DNA from: a virus
Strand: one strand, 5' to 3'
DNA length: 64,000 nt
IMG/VR virus record: IMGVR_UViG_3300032294_003343
Span: 1-64,000 of that record
Shown: positions 40,235-47,239 of the stretch, piece by piece
Layout of the letters: each line of letters begins with the position of its first letter
Numbering within the stretch: position 1 is the stretch's first letter
Program-made: the position numbers and the translations under genes
The notes under the pieces: model-generated
Told to the model about the DNA's origin: nothing
The model's database searches: none
What the model saw: only the letters and a program-made list of their open reading frames with translations

Positions 40235-41922
40235 TTCATTTTCTCTTTTGCAATTTCATGAACTGATAAAGATTTTTCTTTAATAGTATCTTTTGCAGAT
40301 TCTAAAAGACTTGACAATAATTCTATATTTTGACTTTTTCCGTCTTCCTTAATAGAATTTTTGAGGTCTTTCAAATCATTGACATCTTCATCAATCAACA
40401 CATTTGTTCTAAGTAATTCTTCAACTTGAATTTCGCAATCATAAAGAAGATCGTGCAAATTTGTAATCTTTCTAAAGTATTCATCTTCTTCTTTGTATTT
40501 TTGTGCGTCGTTAATAATTTTTGATATTTCTTCATTTGATAACGATGCTTGCCCAGTAATCTCAATATCTTTATTGACTCCAGTGTCTAAATCTTGAGCC
40601 TTGACTGAAAGTATACCATTAGCATCAATTTCAAATGCAACTTCAATCTTTGGCACTCCTCTTGGTTTTTTATCTATACCATCAAGCTTAAATTCACCAA
40701 GACATAAATTATCAACCGTCTTTGGTCTTTCACCTTGATAAATCTTTACATCCACAGAAGTTTGGTCGTCATATGCAGTTGTAAAGATTTCCTTAATAAC
40801 TGCTGGAACTTGAGTATTTCTTGGTATCTGCACACTCATAATGCCACCTTGGGTTTCTACACCTAATGAAAGTGGGCAAACATCTAAAAGAAACACTTCT
40901 CTGCTTGATTTTCCTGTCAAAACTGATGCTTGGATTGCTGCGCCTATAGAAACGGCTTCATCAGGATTAATCGACTTATTTGGCTTTTTTCCGAACTTTT
41001 CTTCAATGACTCTTTCAATCATTGGAATTCTGGTACTTCCGCCTACAAAAACAACTTCATCTATTTTGTCAGTTCTTACATTTGCATCCCTTAAAGCATC
41101 ATTTACACAAACTAACGTTTTGTCAACGTAAGGTTTGATGGACACTTCAAATTCTTCACGAGTGATTTTTGTTGGACTTTTTCCAACCATAACATTCGCC
41201 ACTGTCATATGAGAAAGCATTTTTTTAGCTTTTTCCGATATGTTTCTCAATTCAGCAGGTTCTAATGTGTGTGAGGTTCTTTTGGAAATAATTTCACTTA
41301 TAGCAGAATCAAAATCTACACCACCAAGAGAAGTATTTCCTGATGTAGATTGGACATGAAAATCTACTCCGTCCATAAGCTTAAGTAATGTGACGTCAAA
41401 TGTTCCACCACCTAAATCATAAACAAGAATGGTGGCATCATTTTTCTTATCTAAACCATATGCTAAGGATGCTGCAGTAGGTTCATTGATAATTCTTAAT
41501 ACTTTAAGTCCAGCCAATTCTCCAGCTGTTTTTGTTGATTGTCTTTGGTCATTATTGAAATAAGCAGGGACAGTGATAACAGCTTCAGTGACTTCAAAAC
41601 CTAAATGTCTTTCAGCACAATTTTTGAGATATTTTAAAATGTAAGATGAAATTTCTTCTGGGCTGTAAGATTTATCTCCGATGACAAATCTCTTATTAGT
41701 ACCCATATGTCTTTTAACAACACGTATAGTATGAGAAAAGGGCAAATGCTGCTCCATGTCAACAGCATATTGCCCCACATATACTTCATCTCCAAATGAT
41801 ACAACACTTGGAGTAATTCTTTCGCCTAAATCATTTGGAATAACTTCTGCTTGATCGTTCTCATTTACATAAGAAACTACACTAAAAGTACTTCCTAAAT
41901 CAATTCCAATAGCATAACTCAT
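40231..41922 (-). CDS. dnaK: DnaK (Hsp70) with shortened nucleotide-binding domain
   Basis: The protein is 563 aa (E. coli 638). It has the phosphate loops IGIDLGST and VYDLGGGTFDVT, the NEPTAAS(L)AYG segment, VGGSTRIPM, and the linker VCPLSLGVET followed by the beta substrate-binding domain (YQGER; EIDANGILSV) and a short helical lid without the C-terminal EEVD-like tail. Between GGVDFD and the VVFVGGSTR strand there are about 45 fewer residues than in E. coli DnaK, which removes much of subdomain IIB, the main GrpE contact. It may therefore exchange nucleotide without GrpE. No ribosome binding site precedes the ATG; TACAAT lies seven bases upstream. J partners are at 45057 and 21517. Confidence 0.93.
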   Translation of the reverse strand: MSYAIGIDLGSTFSVVSYVNENDQAEVIPNDLGERITPSVVSFGDEVYVGQYAVDMEQHLPFSHTIRVVKRHMGTNKRFVIGDKSYSPEEISSYILKYLKNCAERHLGFEVTEAVITVPAYFNNDQRQSTKTAGELAGLKVLRIINEPTAASLAYGLDKKNDATILVYDLGGGTFDVTLLKLMDGVDFHVQSTSGNTSLGGVDFDSAISEIISKRTSHTLEPAELRNISEKAKKMLSHMTVANVMVGKSPTKITREEFEVSIKPYVDKTLVCVNDALRDANVRTDKIDEVVFVGGSTRIPMIERVIEEKFGKKPNKSINPDEAVSIGAAIQASVLTGKSSREVFLLDVCPLSLGVETQGGIMSVQIPRNTQVPAVIKEIFTTAYDDQTSVDVKIYQGERPKTVDNLCLGEFKLDGIDKKPRGVPKIEVAFEIDANGILSVKAQDLDTGVNKDIEITGQASLSNEEISKIINDAQKYKEEDEYFRKITNLHDLLYDCEIQVEELLRTNVLIDEDVNDLKDLKNSIKEDGKSQNIELLSSLLESAKDTIKEKSLSVHEIAKEKMK

Positions 41923-41929
41923 AAGAATA

Positions 41930-41935
41930 ATTGTA
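41930..41935 (-). promoter_or_regulatory. -10-like box seven bases before the SD-less dnaK ATG
   Basis: On the minus strand TACAAT (41935-41930) is followed by seven bases (TATTCTT) and the dnaK ATG. No ribosome binding site is present. It may produce a leaderless dnaK mRNA, although the gene also lies close behind the zinc-ribbon gene. Confidence 0.35.
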
Positions 41936-41937
41936 CA

Positions 41938-42291
41938 TTATTCTGAGTCATCTGGTAAAACAGTACCTCCAGGCACATAACCTTCCATTAATTCTTTCAA
42001 CGAATCTTTATTCTCTAACTTTTTCTTAAAGTCCAATGTTTCTTTTTTTGTTATTGGCCCATTAGGAGATAATTTACTCTCGTCTTTTGGCAAATCTGAT
42101 CTATAATCGTGAGCCATAGACATAAGTTGTGTGACTGCAAATGTGTCTTTACATTTTGGGCATCTCATAATTGCATACACTTCAACTTCTGATTTAGGAA
42201 GCCAACCAAGATGAGAGGCTTTTGTAAATTGAGCTTTGCAATTACGATTAAGACAACATTTAGGTTTGCCGACGATGGTTTGATGAAACAT
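41938..42291 (-). CDS. Zinc-ribbon protein, first gene of the dnaK operon (117 aa)
   Basis: The start is ATG 42291, with GGAGG 7 bases upstream (an in-frame ATG further upstream has none). Residues ~10-60 hold a zinc ribbon: CCLNRNC near residue 12-18 and CPKC near residue 45-48, separated by strands (ASHLGWLPKSEVEVYAIMR). The C-terminal half is charged and probably disordered (DYRSDLPKDESKLSP, then KKKLENKDSLKELMEGY). The family is not recognised. It is the promoter-proximal gene before dnaK (15-bp gap), so it may regulate the operon or work with the chaperone. Confidence 0.7.
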   Translation of the reverse strand: MFHQTIVGKPKCCLNRNCKAQFTKASHLGWLPKSEVEVYAIMRCPKCKDTFAVTQLMSMAHDYRSDLPKDESKLSPNGPITKKETLDFKKKLENKDSLKELMEGYVPGGTVLPDDSE

Positions 42292-42404
42292 AGCACACCT
42301 CCAATGCGCAATAAGCACTTTATTATTCCTTGCAAAACATATCCCAACTTTTATTAAGAAACCTTAATAGGAGATAACTCTTTCTATGCTGTATACTATT
42401 ATAG

Positions 42405-42434
42405 TCCACTGGCGGATAAATTGAGGCCAGTGGA
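42405..42434 (+). promoter_or_regulatory. Leader hairpin before the small ORF
   Basis: TCCACTGGC (42405-42413) pairs perfectly with GCCAGTGGA (42426-42434) across a 12-base loop. Just upstream are TATACT (42392-42397) and TATAGT (42400-42405), -10-like, but no -35 is evident. A short T-run follows the hairpin, so it could also act as an attenuator ahead of the AAGGAGGT at 42446-42453. Confidence 0.5.
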
Positions 42435-42461
42435 TATTTTTGTGTAAGGAGGTAAATGATT

Positions 42462-42533
42462 ATGAAAATTTTTGAACAAATTGAAGAAATGATGAATCAA
42501 GTAATTTCAGCACTTTTCAGAGTAGAATTGTAA
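42462..42533 (+). CDS. Small ORF with perfect ribosome binding site (23 aa)
   Basis: AAGGAGGT (42446-42453) lies 8-9 bases before ATG 42462 (a second ATG six bases upstream is too close). The peptide begins MKIFEQIEEMMNQVIS and ends ALFRVEL. It looks amphipathic, with Ile/Phe/Met/Val on one face and Glu/Lys/Gln/Arg on the other. A hairpin follows at 42542-42565. Hairpin, strong ribosome binding site, ORF and terminator together look like a complete tiny transcription unit in a place where no other gene explains the space. It could be a small regulatory or membrane-active peptide, or a leader peptide with no downstream gene. Function unknown. Confidence 0.55.
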   Translation: MKIFEQIEEMMNQVISALFRVEL

Positions 42534-42541
42534 GGCAACTT

Positions 42542-42567
42542 ATAATCTACAATGGCGTAGATTATTT
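42542..42567. terminator. Hairpin between the small ORF and the helicase
   Basis: ATAATCTAC (42542-42550) pairs with GTAGATTAT (42557-42565) over a 6-base loop, followed by TT. It overlaps the helicase stop codon and lies between two convergent units. The stem is AT-rich, so it is probably a weak terminator. Confidence 0.5.
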
Positions 42568-44328
42568 CAACTCATACATCTTCCAAGCACGTTCATTCTT
42601 GTATACTTTCTTTCTCATATTTACATGAGCTCTTAAATTCTTATGACTTGAAGCAAAATCGATAATGATAGCTTCAGGTTTTCCGTTTTTAATAGAGTCC
42701 TCAACATTCTTACCAACACATCGAAGTACTCTACCAACTTGCTGATATGTGGTTACAGGTGATGAGCTTGTACCAGCTAAAATCAGACAAGCAATCTTTG
42801 GAGCATCAACACCAACATTTGCCCATTGAGTTGCTATCAGAACGATTTCATTATTTTCGACAGCATTTAGCATTCTTCTACGGTAATTCTTTTCCTCATC
42901 ACTAGGATCTACTTCACCCTTATCACCACCGGGAACAAATACAGCATCCTCAATCATCCCTTCAAGGATATTTCCGTGTTCCATTCTTTCAACAAGAATA
43001 AGAGTGGGAATGCCTTTTGCTTTCATACCTTCAGCAAATTGTTTTATTCTGAAGTTTCTTTCCCAGCAATTAACTATGTTCAAATTGTAAACTTCGTGAT
43101 AAGTTTGACCAGGTTCTACAGTGCTGATATTTACGACAAAAATCTTGGGTGGAACAAGATAACCTCGCTCAACAAGATCACTAGCACTTACTTCACAGAC
43201 TTTTCCACCTAAAGTACCTTCAATTCTGATTTCTTGATTGTCTGTACGAAATGGTGTAGCGCTCAAACCAAGCCTATAATATGCCTTTTTAGCCTGATTT
43301 CCTATTTCTTCAGTAACAACAGCAGCCAAGTGTGCTTCATCAATAATCAAGGCATTACAGCATTGAATTACGTTTCTTACCTGTGCCTTTTGAAATAATG
43401 TATCCTGCCTATTGTCCCAAGCTGTCTGTGCCTTCTTATATGCAGCTAATTCAGTCTTTATTAATAAACTGATTTCACGTTCATACTTTTTACGTAATTT
43501 ATCTGCATCTTTTGACTGATTTTCTTCTGCTGTTTCAACTTGCACATACAAATCAGAAAGTTTTCCTGATGCAATTTGACGTGCTTTTTTGTATTTGGCT
43601 GTGGCTTCATCTAATTCTTTTTGTAAGAGTCCAGTGGGTTTGGATCCTTCACCAGTGTCTTCTACTATCTTGTTATTGCTTTCCATATACTTCTTATCAA
43701 AAGCAATAAGGGCAGTTTGGTAGGTAATTACATTGATACCCTCCATGTTGATATCGCATAGACCACCTCCAGCAATACCAACTTTGACAGACTGACCATC
43801 AATCTTAAGATATTTCTCAAATTCTTTTTGAGTTTGCTTAAGTAATTCAATAGCTGGAACAATGAATACCACTGGCTTGACTTTGAGTTTATGAAAAATA
43901 TAACAAGAAGTCATAGTCTTTCCAGCACCAGTAGCAAGAGCAAGCATTCCACGTTGATTTTTAAGTGCTAAATCTCCTGAAATCATTTGATAATCACGAA
44001 GATCTTTTCCCATAAAATCACAATTTATGTTGTAATCTCTTACAGGCTTTTCTCTCTTGTCAGTAAATGTGTATTGTTCATTTAATTCATCAAGTAAACG
44101 AGCAACACGCATAGTAAGACCTGTTGGAAATGATTGAGTTCTTTTTACATACAAAGATATCAATCCATCCCATTGACCAGTCTTGTATTTAGCAGACCAT
44201 TCAGAGTCTGGAACTTTATATGATAATTCGTTTCTCAAAGCTTCTTGATATGGGTAAGGCAATTTACCCATAGGATCATTATGGTTTATGATCACGCTTT
44301 TATCATTGTAAACTTCTATTTCTACCAT
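42562..44328 (-). CDS. SF2 helicase, UvsW-like, with coiled-coil insertion
   Basis: The 588-aa protein has an N-terminal ~100-residue accessory domain (WSAKYKTGQWDG), then an SF2 core: LRDYQ at 110-114 (Q-type motif), Walker A ATGAGKT at 132-138, IIDEAH at 328-333, LSATPFRT at 355-362 and QQVGRVLRC near residue 525. The order and N-terminal domain resemble phage UvsW and RadD-like helicases, which act in fork reversal and recombination. Between the VITYQTALIA motif and DEAH there is an insertion of ~105 residues (212-318), highly charged and helical (EATAKYKKARQIASGKL ... KLRKKYEREISLLIK), likely a coiled coil, not seen in T4 UvsW (503 aa). There is no ribosome binding site; an extended -10 box directly precedes the ATG. 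Confidence 0.9.
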   Translation of the reverse strand: MVEIEVYNDKSVIINHNDPMGKLPYPYQEALRNELSYKVPDSEWSAKYKTGQWDGLISLYVKRTQSFPTGLTMRVARLLDELNEQYTFTDKREKPVRDYNINCDFMGKDLRDYQMISGDLALKNQRGMLALATGAGKTMTSCYIFHKLKVKPVVFIVPAIELLKQTQKEFEKYLKIDGQSVKVGIAGGGLCDINMEGINVITYQTALIAFDKKYMESNNKIVEDTGEGSKPTGLLQKELDEATAKYKKARQIASGKLSDLYVQVETAEENQSKDADKLRKKYEREISLLIKTELAAYKKAQTAWDNRQDTLFQKAQVRNVIQCCNALIIDEAHLAAVVTEEIGNQAKKAYYRLGLSATPFRTDNQEIRIEGTLGGKVCEVSASDLVERGYLVPPKIFVVNISTVEPGQTYHEVYNLNIVNCWERNFRIKQFAEGMKAKGIPTLILVERMEHGNILEGMIEDAVFVPGGDKGEVDPSDEEKNYRRRMLNAVENNEIVLIATQWANVGVDAPKIACLILAGTSSSPVTTYQQVGRVLRCVGKNVEDSIKNGKPEAIIIDFASSHKNLRAHVNMRKKVYKNERAWKMYELK

Positions 44329-44334
44329 TCAATC

Positions 44335-44343
44335 AGTATACCA
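44335..44343 (-). promoter_or_regulatory. Extended -10 promoter predicting a leaderless helicase mRNA
   Basis: On the minus strand TGG-TATACT (44343-44335) is an extended -10 element, followed by GATTGA and the helicase ATG. The first transcribed base would be the A of the ATG. No -35 is required for extended -10 promoters, and no ribosome binding site exists. Confidence 0.55.
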
Positions 44344-44348
44344 TTAAG

Positions 44349-44390
44349 CAAAACAACCATTTTCGTGATGTCACGAAAATGGTTGTTTTG
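44349..44390. terminator. 20-bp perfect hairpin terminator
   Basis: AAAACAACCATTTTCGTGA (44350-44368) and its exact complement (44371-44389) form a stem, with a further C-G pair outside and only TG between the arms. A and T tracts at the ends give terminators for both strands. It ends the large minus-strand operon and insulates the helicase promoter. Confidence 0.9.
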
Positions 44391-44404
44391 TCGAAGAAAC
44401 ATCC

Positions 44405-44839
44405 TTATCGATGATTCATTGCGTTGAATTTATTTACAGCAATTTCAATCTGCTTTGGTTTCTTGCCTACAAAAGTCTCCAATGTAGAAAGAACAAGCAT
44501 ATGAATCTTATCAACATCTTCTTCTGAAAGTTCAATGCCCTTTTGAGCACATCCCAAACGAATATATCTCACAAATTGATCAACTGCATCGTCTTGTGAA
44601 AATTCTCCATCTTGAATCTTCTTCAAACCTTCAATCCAAATGTCTAAAATACCATCAGCTTTTTCACCAAGTTTGCTACGAAGAACAAGCTTGATTACTT
44701 CTAGTGTTTGTAAAGCTGCTGAACTTTCAGTTTTTGATTTTGCTAAGAAAAAGAAGACTACGCTACCAAGAATGAAACAAATTACATAGACAATAATCTC
44801 ATTTTGTGTTGACTTCAGAAAATTACTAATTAATTCCAT
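44405..44839 (-). CDS. Membrane-anchored unknown protein (144 aa)
   Basis: I start at ATG 44839, with AAAGGA about 8 bases upstream. Residues ~14-33 form one transmembrane helix (EIIVYVICFILGSVVFFFLA). The remaining ~110 residues are soluble, helical and charged, with heptad-like Leu/Ile spacing (AALQTLEVIKLVLRSKLGEK; LSEEDVDKIHMLVLSTLETF). The layout (short N-terminus, one helix, cytoplasmic domain) is seen in some holins and in phage membrane tethers, but no family is recognised. It is the last gene of the right-hand operon, directly before the strong terminator. Confidence 0.68.
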   Translation of the reverse strand: MELISNFLKSTQNEIIVYVICFILGSVVFFFLAKSKTESSAALQTLEVIKLVLRSKLGEKADGILDIWIEGLKKIQDGEFSQDDAVDQFVRYIRLGCAQKGIELSEEDVDKIHMLVLSTLETFVGKKPKQIEIAVNKFNAMNHR

Positions 44840-44841
44840 AA

Positions 44842-45060
44842 TTAACAATCCTTTGCGATAACTGAATCATCTTCATCAGATGCATTAGGATCAAGATCCA
44901 TATCTGTAGTTAAAGGAATAACTAATTCATCCTTAATTTGTGCGGTGACAGTTTCATCTTTCTTTTCATCTGCCCAAACGAGATTGTCAGCCATTACTTC
45001 TTCGCCTTCTGCGTTAGTAAACTTTTCAATCTTGCCTGTAGCTCTCTTTACCATACTCAT
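44842..45060 (-). CDS. Small acidic protein (72 aa)
   Basis: AGGAGG lies about 9 bases before the ATG, which overlaps the DnaJ stop (ATGA). The protein starts with a short basic part ([14 protein letters not shown]) and continues acidic ([20 protein letters not shown]), mostly without hydrophobic core, so it is probably disordered or folds on a partner. It could be a client or regulator of the adjacent DnaJ, but there is no sequence support for this. Confidence 0.62.
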   Translation of the reverse strand: MSMVKRATGKIEKFTNAEGEEVMADNLVWADEKKDETVTAQIKDELVIPLTTDMDLDPNASDEDDSVIAKDC

Positions 45061-46040
45061 AACATTTGCCTCCTTTTTCTAGATTCGACATATGATTTTA
45101 AAAATTGTGATTCTTCATCAGAAATTTCTTTAGGGATTTTATACATTATTTTGAGGTGCAAATCAGAAAATGTATCGTTTGATGTTGGGATACCTTTGTT
45201 TTTAACTATATGTACGTAGCCATTCTTTACGCTGTTGTTAAACTTGAAATTTAATTTGTTTCCATTTACATGTTGATATTTAAATTCTGGATCAATTAAG
45301 GCCATTACAGGATCAATTTCAAATTCATGAACGAGATTCAAATTAGCATCTATTTCGTATTTATCTCTTGCTTTAGTAATAACTTCTACGATAAGAGGAC
45401 CAGGAGCTTGATGAATATCCCCATGGTTTCCTCTTCCTTGAATCATTGATGATCTAAAAACGTGTCCTTTGTTTATAGTGAGATCAAAATTTTCATACAT
45501 TCTTGTAAAGCCAGAGCCATTGCAGTAATTACAGAAAGATTCAAACTTTTCACCTCTACCATAACAACTACCACAGGGGCCAGCGTAATTTCTAACGTGC
45601 ATGAAACCTAAATTTTGTATGATGTAATGTTCGCCTGATCCCATACAACTCATACAAATAGTTTTGTTTCCACTTCCACCAATTCCTGAACAAGCTCCAC
45701 AAGGTGTCAAACGTTCATAATTAAGAGTTTTAACTACATTTTTGTAAACTTCTTCTAATTCCAATTCGATAGTAACGGTGATTGGAGTGTTAAGATTTTT
45801 TCTGAATGGGTTATGTGGAGTATTTCTAAAGGGATTTGCAGGAGGCTCAAAGTGATGTTGTGGAGGTGGAGGATTTAAGATATCTTCATAAGCTTGAGAT
45901 ATTTCCTTAAATTTTTCTTCTGAGCCAGCTTCTTTGTTTACATCTGGATGGTATTGCTTAGCTAACTTTCTGTAAGCTTTTTTTGCATCGTCAACTGAAG
46001 CGTTGTGTGGCAGACCTAAAACATCATATGGGTTTGGCAT
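45057..46040 (-). CDS. dnaJ: DnaJ (type I Hsp40)
   Basis: The 327-aa protein has a J domain ([23 protein letters not shown] at 31-33), a short Pro/His/Asn-rich linker instead of the usual G/F region, then all four zinc-finger repeats: [24 protein letters not shown] and CNYCNGSG. The C-terminal client-binding domain follows ([31 protein letters not shown]), and the protein is about 50 residues shorter than E. coli DnaJ. It should activate the phage DnaK at 40231-41922. No ribosome binding site precedes the ATG; TATAAT lies exactly six bases upstream. It overlaps the next gene by ATGA. Confidence 0.94.
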   Translation of the reverse strand: MPNPYDVLGLPHNASVDDAKKAYRKLAKQYHPDVNKEAGSEEKFKEISQAYEDILNPPPPQHHFEPPANPFRNTPHNPFRKNLNTPITVTIELELEEVYKNVVKTLNYERLTPCGACSGIGGSGNKTICMSCMGSGEHYIIQNLGFMHVRNYAGPCGSCYGRGEKFESFCNYCNGSGFTRMYENFDLTINKGHVFRSSMIQGRGNHGDIHQAPGPLIVEVITKARDKYEIDANLNLVHEFEIDPVMALIDPEFKYQHVNGNKLNFKFNNSVKNGYVHIVKNKGIPTSNDTFSDLHLKIMYKIPKEISDEESQFLKSYVESRKRRQML

Positions 46041-46046
46041 AAAGTC

Positions 46047-46052
46047 ATTATA
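46047..46052 (-). promoter_or_regulatory. TATAAT box six bases before the SD-less dnaJ ATG
   Basis: Minus-strand TATAAT (46052-46047) is followed by GACTTT and the dnaJ ATG at 46040. It overlaps the stop codon of the upstream protease gene, so coincidence in an AT-rich region is possible. If used, the mRNA is leaderless. Confidence 0.4.
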
Positions 46053-46722
46053 CTAATTTGGAAAGCATATTAGTAATTTTATTAGAAGGACACACGGCAT
46101 TTTCTCCAACGCCTATATCAGCATGTTGCCCTGTAACACCCATAATTGTGCCATAAACTAAATTGTCTGTTCCAATAACCATTCCGCCCGATGAACCTTC
46201 AAGAATGTCAGCGTCAACAAATATAATATCATTCCATGCTGGCATATTTGGGTCGTTAATTGCTTGATGTAAATTAGAAATTCTTCCCACTGTTGCTGTA
46301 TCATGAAACCCTTCAGGAGATCCTATAACTGCAACAATATCACCAACTTCAATCATATCACTATTCGCAAACTTTAAAGCTGGTATATTTGATGGTATGC
46401 TTTCTGCTTTTACTGCGCCTGAATCAATTGAAGGATCAGAAGTTATAAAAGATGCTGGAATAAAATTTTTATTATCAAAAGTAATAAGAATTTCTGTCAA
46501 TGTTTCATTTGCTGGAACAACATGTCCTGCGGTGATAATAATATTGTTTCCAATGTGAAATCCACTTCCAGACCAGTTTCTCTTTCCAGATCTCACATAT
46601 ATAGAACAAGAAGATTGAAGCCCCAATTGTATTGTTTTTTTAATTGGGTCTTCAATCTTTTCTGCGCTTTGGCTAGTCTTTATCAAACTATCCAAATAGT
46701 TTACATCTAATCTAAAATTCAT
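46048..46722 (-). CDS. Trypsin-like (HtrA-type) serine protease (224 aa)
   Basis: The catalytic triad is visible: His67 in TAGHVV, Asp100 in [10 protein letters not shown] and Ser178 in LEGSSGGMV (family GNSGGP). The core from [16 protein letters not shown] to GTIMGVTG covers a complete chymotrypsin fold without PDZ domains or signal peptide, so it likely acts in the cytoplasm or on the virion. The N-terminus carries the LIKTSQS motif (residues 13-19), shared with several unknown phage proteins in this window. The ATG overlaps the upstream signal-peptidase stop (ATGA). A role in processing giant virion proteins is plausible from position, but unproven. Confidence 0.88.
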   Translation of the reverse strand: MNFRLDVNYLDSLIKTSQSAEKIEDPIKKTIQLGLQSSCSIYVRSGKRNWSGSGFHIGNNIIITAGHVVPANETLTEILITFDNKNFIPASFITSDPSIDSGAVKAESIPSNIPALKFANSDMIEVGDIVAVIGSPEGFHDTATVGRISNLHQAINDPNMPAWNDIIFVDADILEGSSGGMVIGTDNLVYGTIMGVTGQHADIGVGENAVCPSNKITNMLSKLV

Positions 46723-47177
46723 TGTATTACTTTGTACAAAATCTCATTTTCATCAACAGTTCCAAATCTTCTGCTATCATCTGACTTTGATAAATTATCA
46801 CCAACAAGATAATAATGATTTTTTGGAACTTTTAATTCCATCATATAAGCATCGTCTATATTTTTTATTTCCAAAATAGAATGGTATGAATTATCTATAA
46901 TAAGATCATAAACACCACTTTTTTTCATCATATAATAATAATATTCTTCTGGAGTATACAATATTCTTTTAACGATAAGAGTTCTATCATCACTATAAGC
47001 AACTACAACATCACTCTTTTTGAAATTTTTTGTTCTTTTAGCTAACAAAATCTGTCCATTCTTATAAGTTGGAAACATAGATTCTCCAACTACAACGACT
47101 AATTTGTAAGGTTGTAAATAAGCCAATAACAACAAGATACAACCAATTACCAAAGAAACTATCAATCTCTTTTTCAT
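46719..47177 (-). CDS. Signal peptidase I-like protease (152 aa)
   Basis: Residues ~4-20 form one membrane helix. Box B GESMFPT carries the nucleophile Ser33, box D IVKRIL the general base Lys70, and box E is complete (YYLVGDNLSKSDDSRRFG). This is the S26A (LepB) family, short form. GAGGTGAAG precedes the ATG. Cellular homologues cleave signal peptides of exported proteins. It is encoded between a subtilisin-like and a trypsin-like protease, immediately after the giant virion genes. The phage substrate is unknown. Confidence 0.9.
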   Translation of the reverse strand: MKKRLIVSLVIGCILLLLAYLQPYKLVVVVGESMFPTYKNGQILLAKRTKNFKKSDVVVAYSDDRTLIVKRILYTPEEYYYYMMKKSGVYDLIIDNSYHSILEIKNIDDAYMMELKVPKNHYYLVGDNLSKSDDSRRFGTVDENEILYKVIQ

Positions 47178-47239
47178 GCTTCACCTCTTGTAATAAAAGG
47201 AGCTGAAGACATTTCTTTTTTTTAGCTTTTTGCTCGTAG

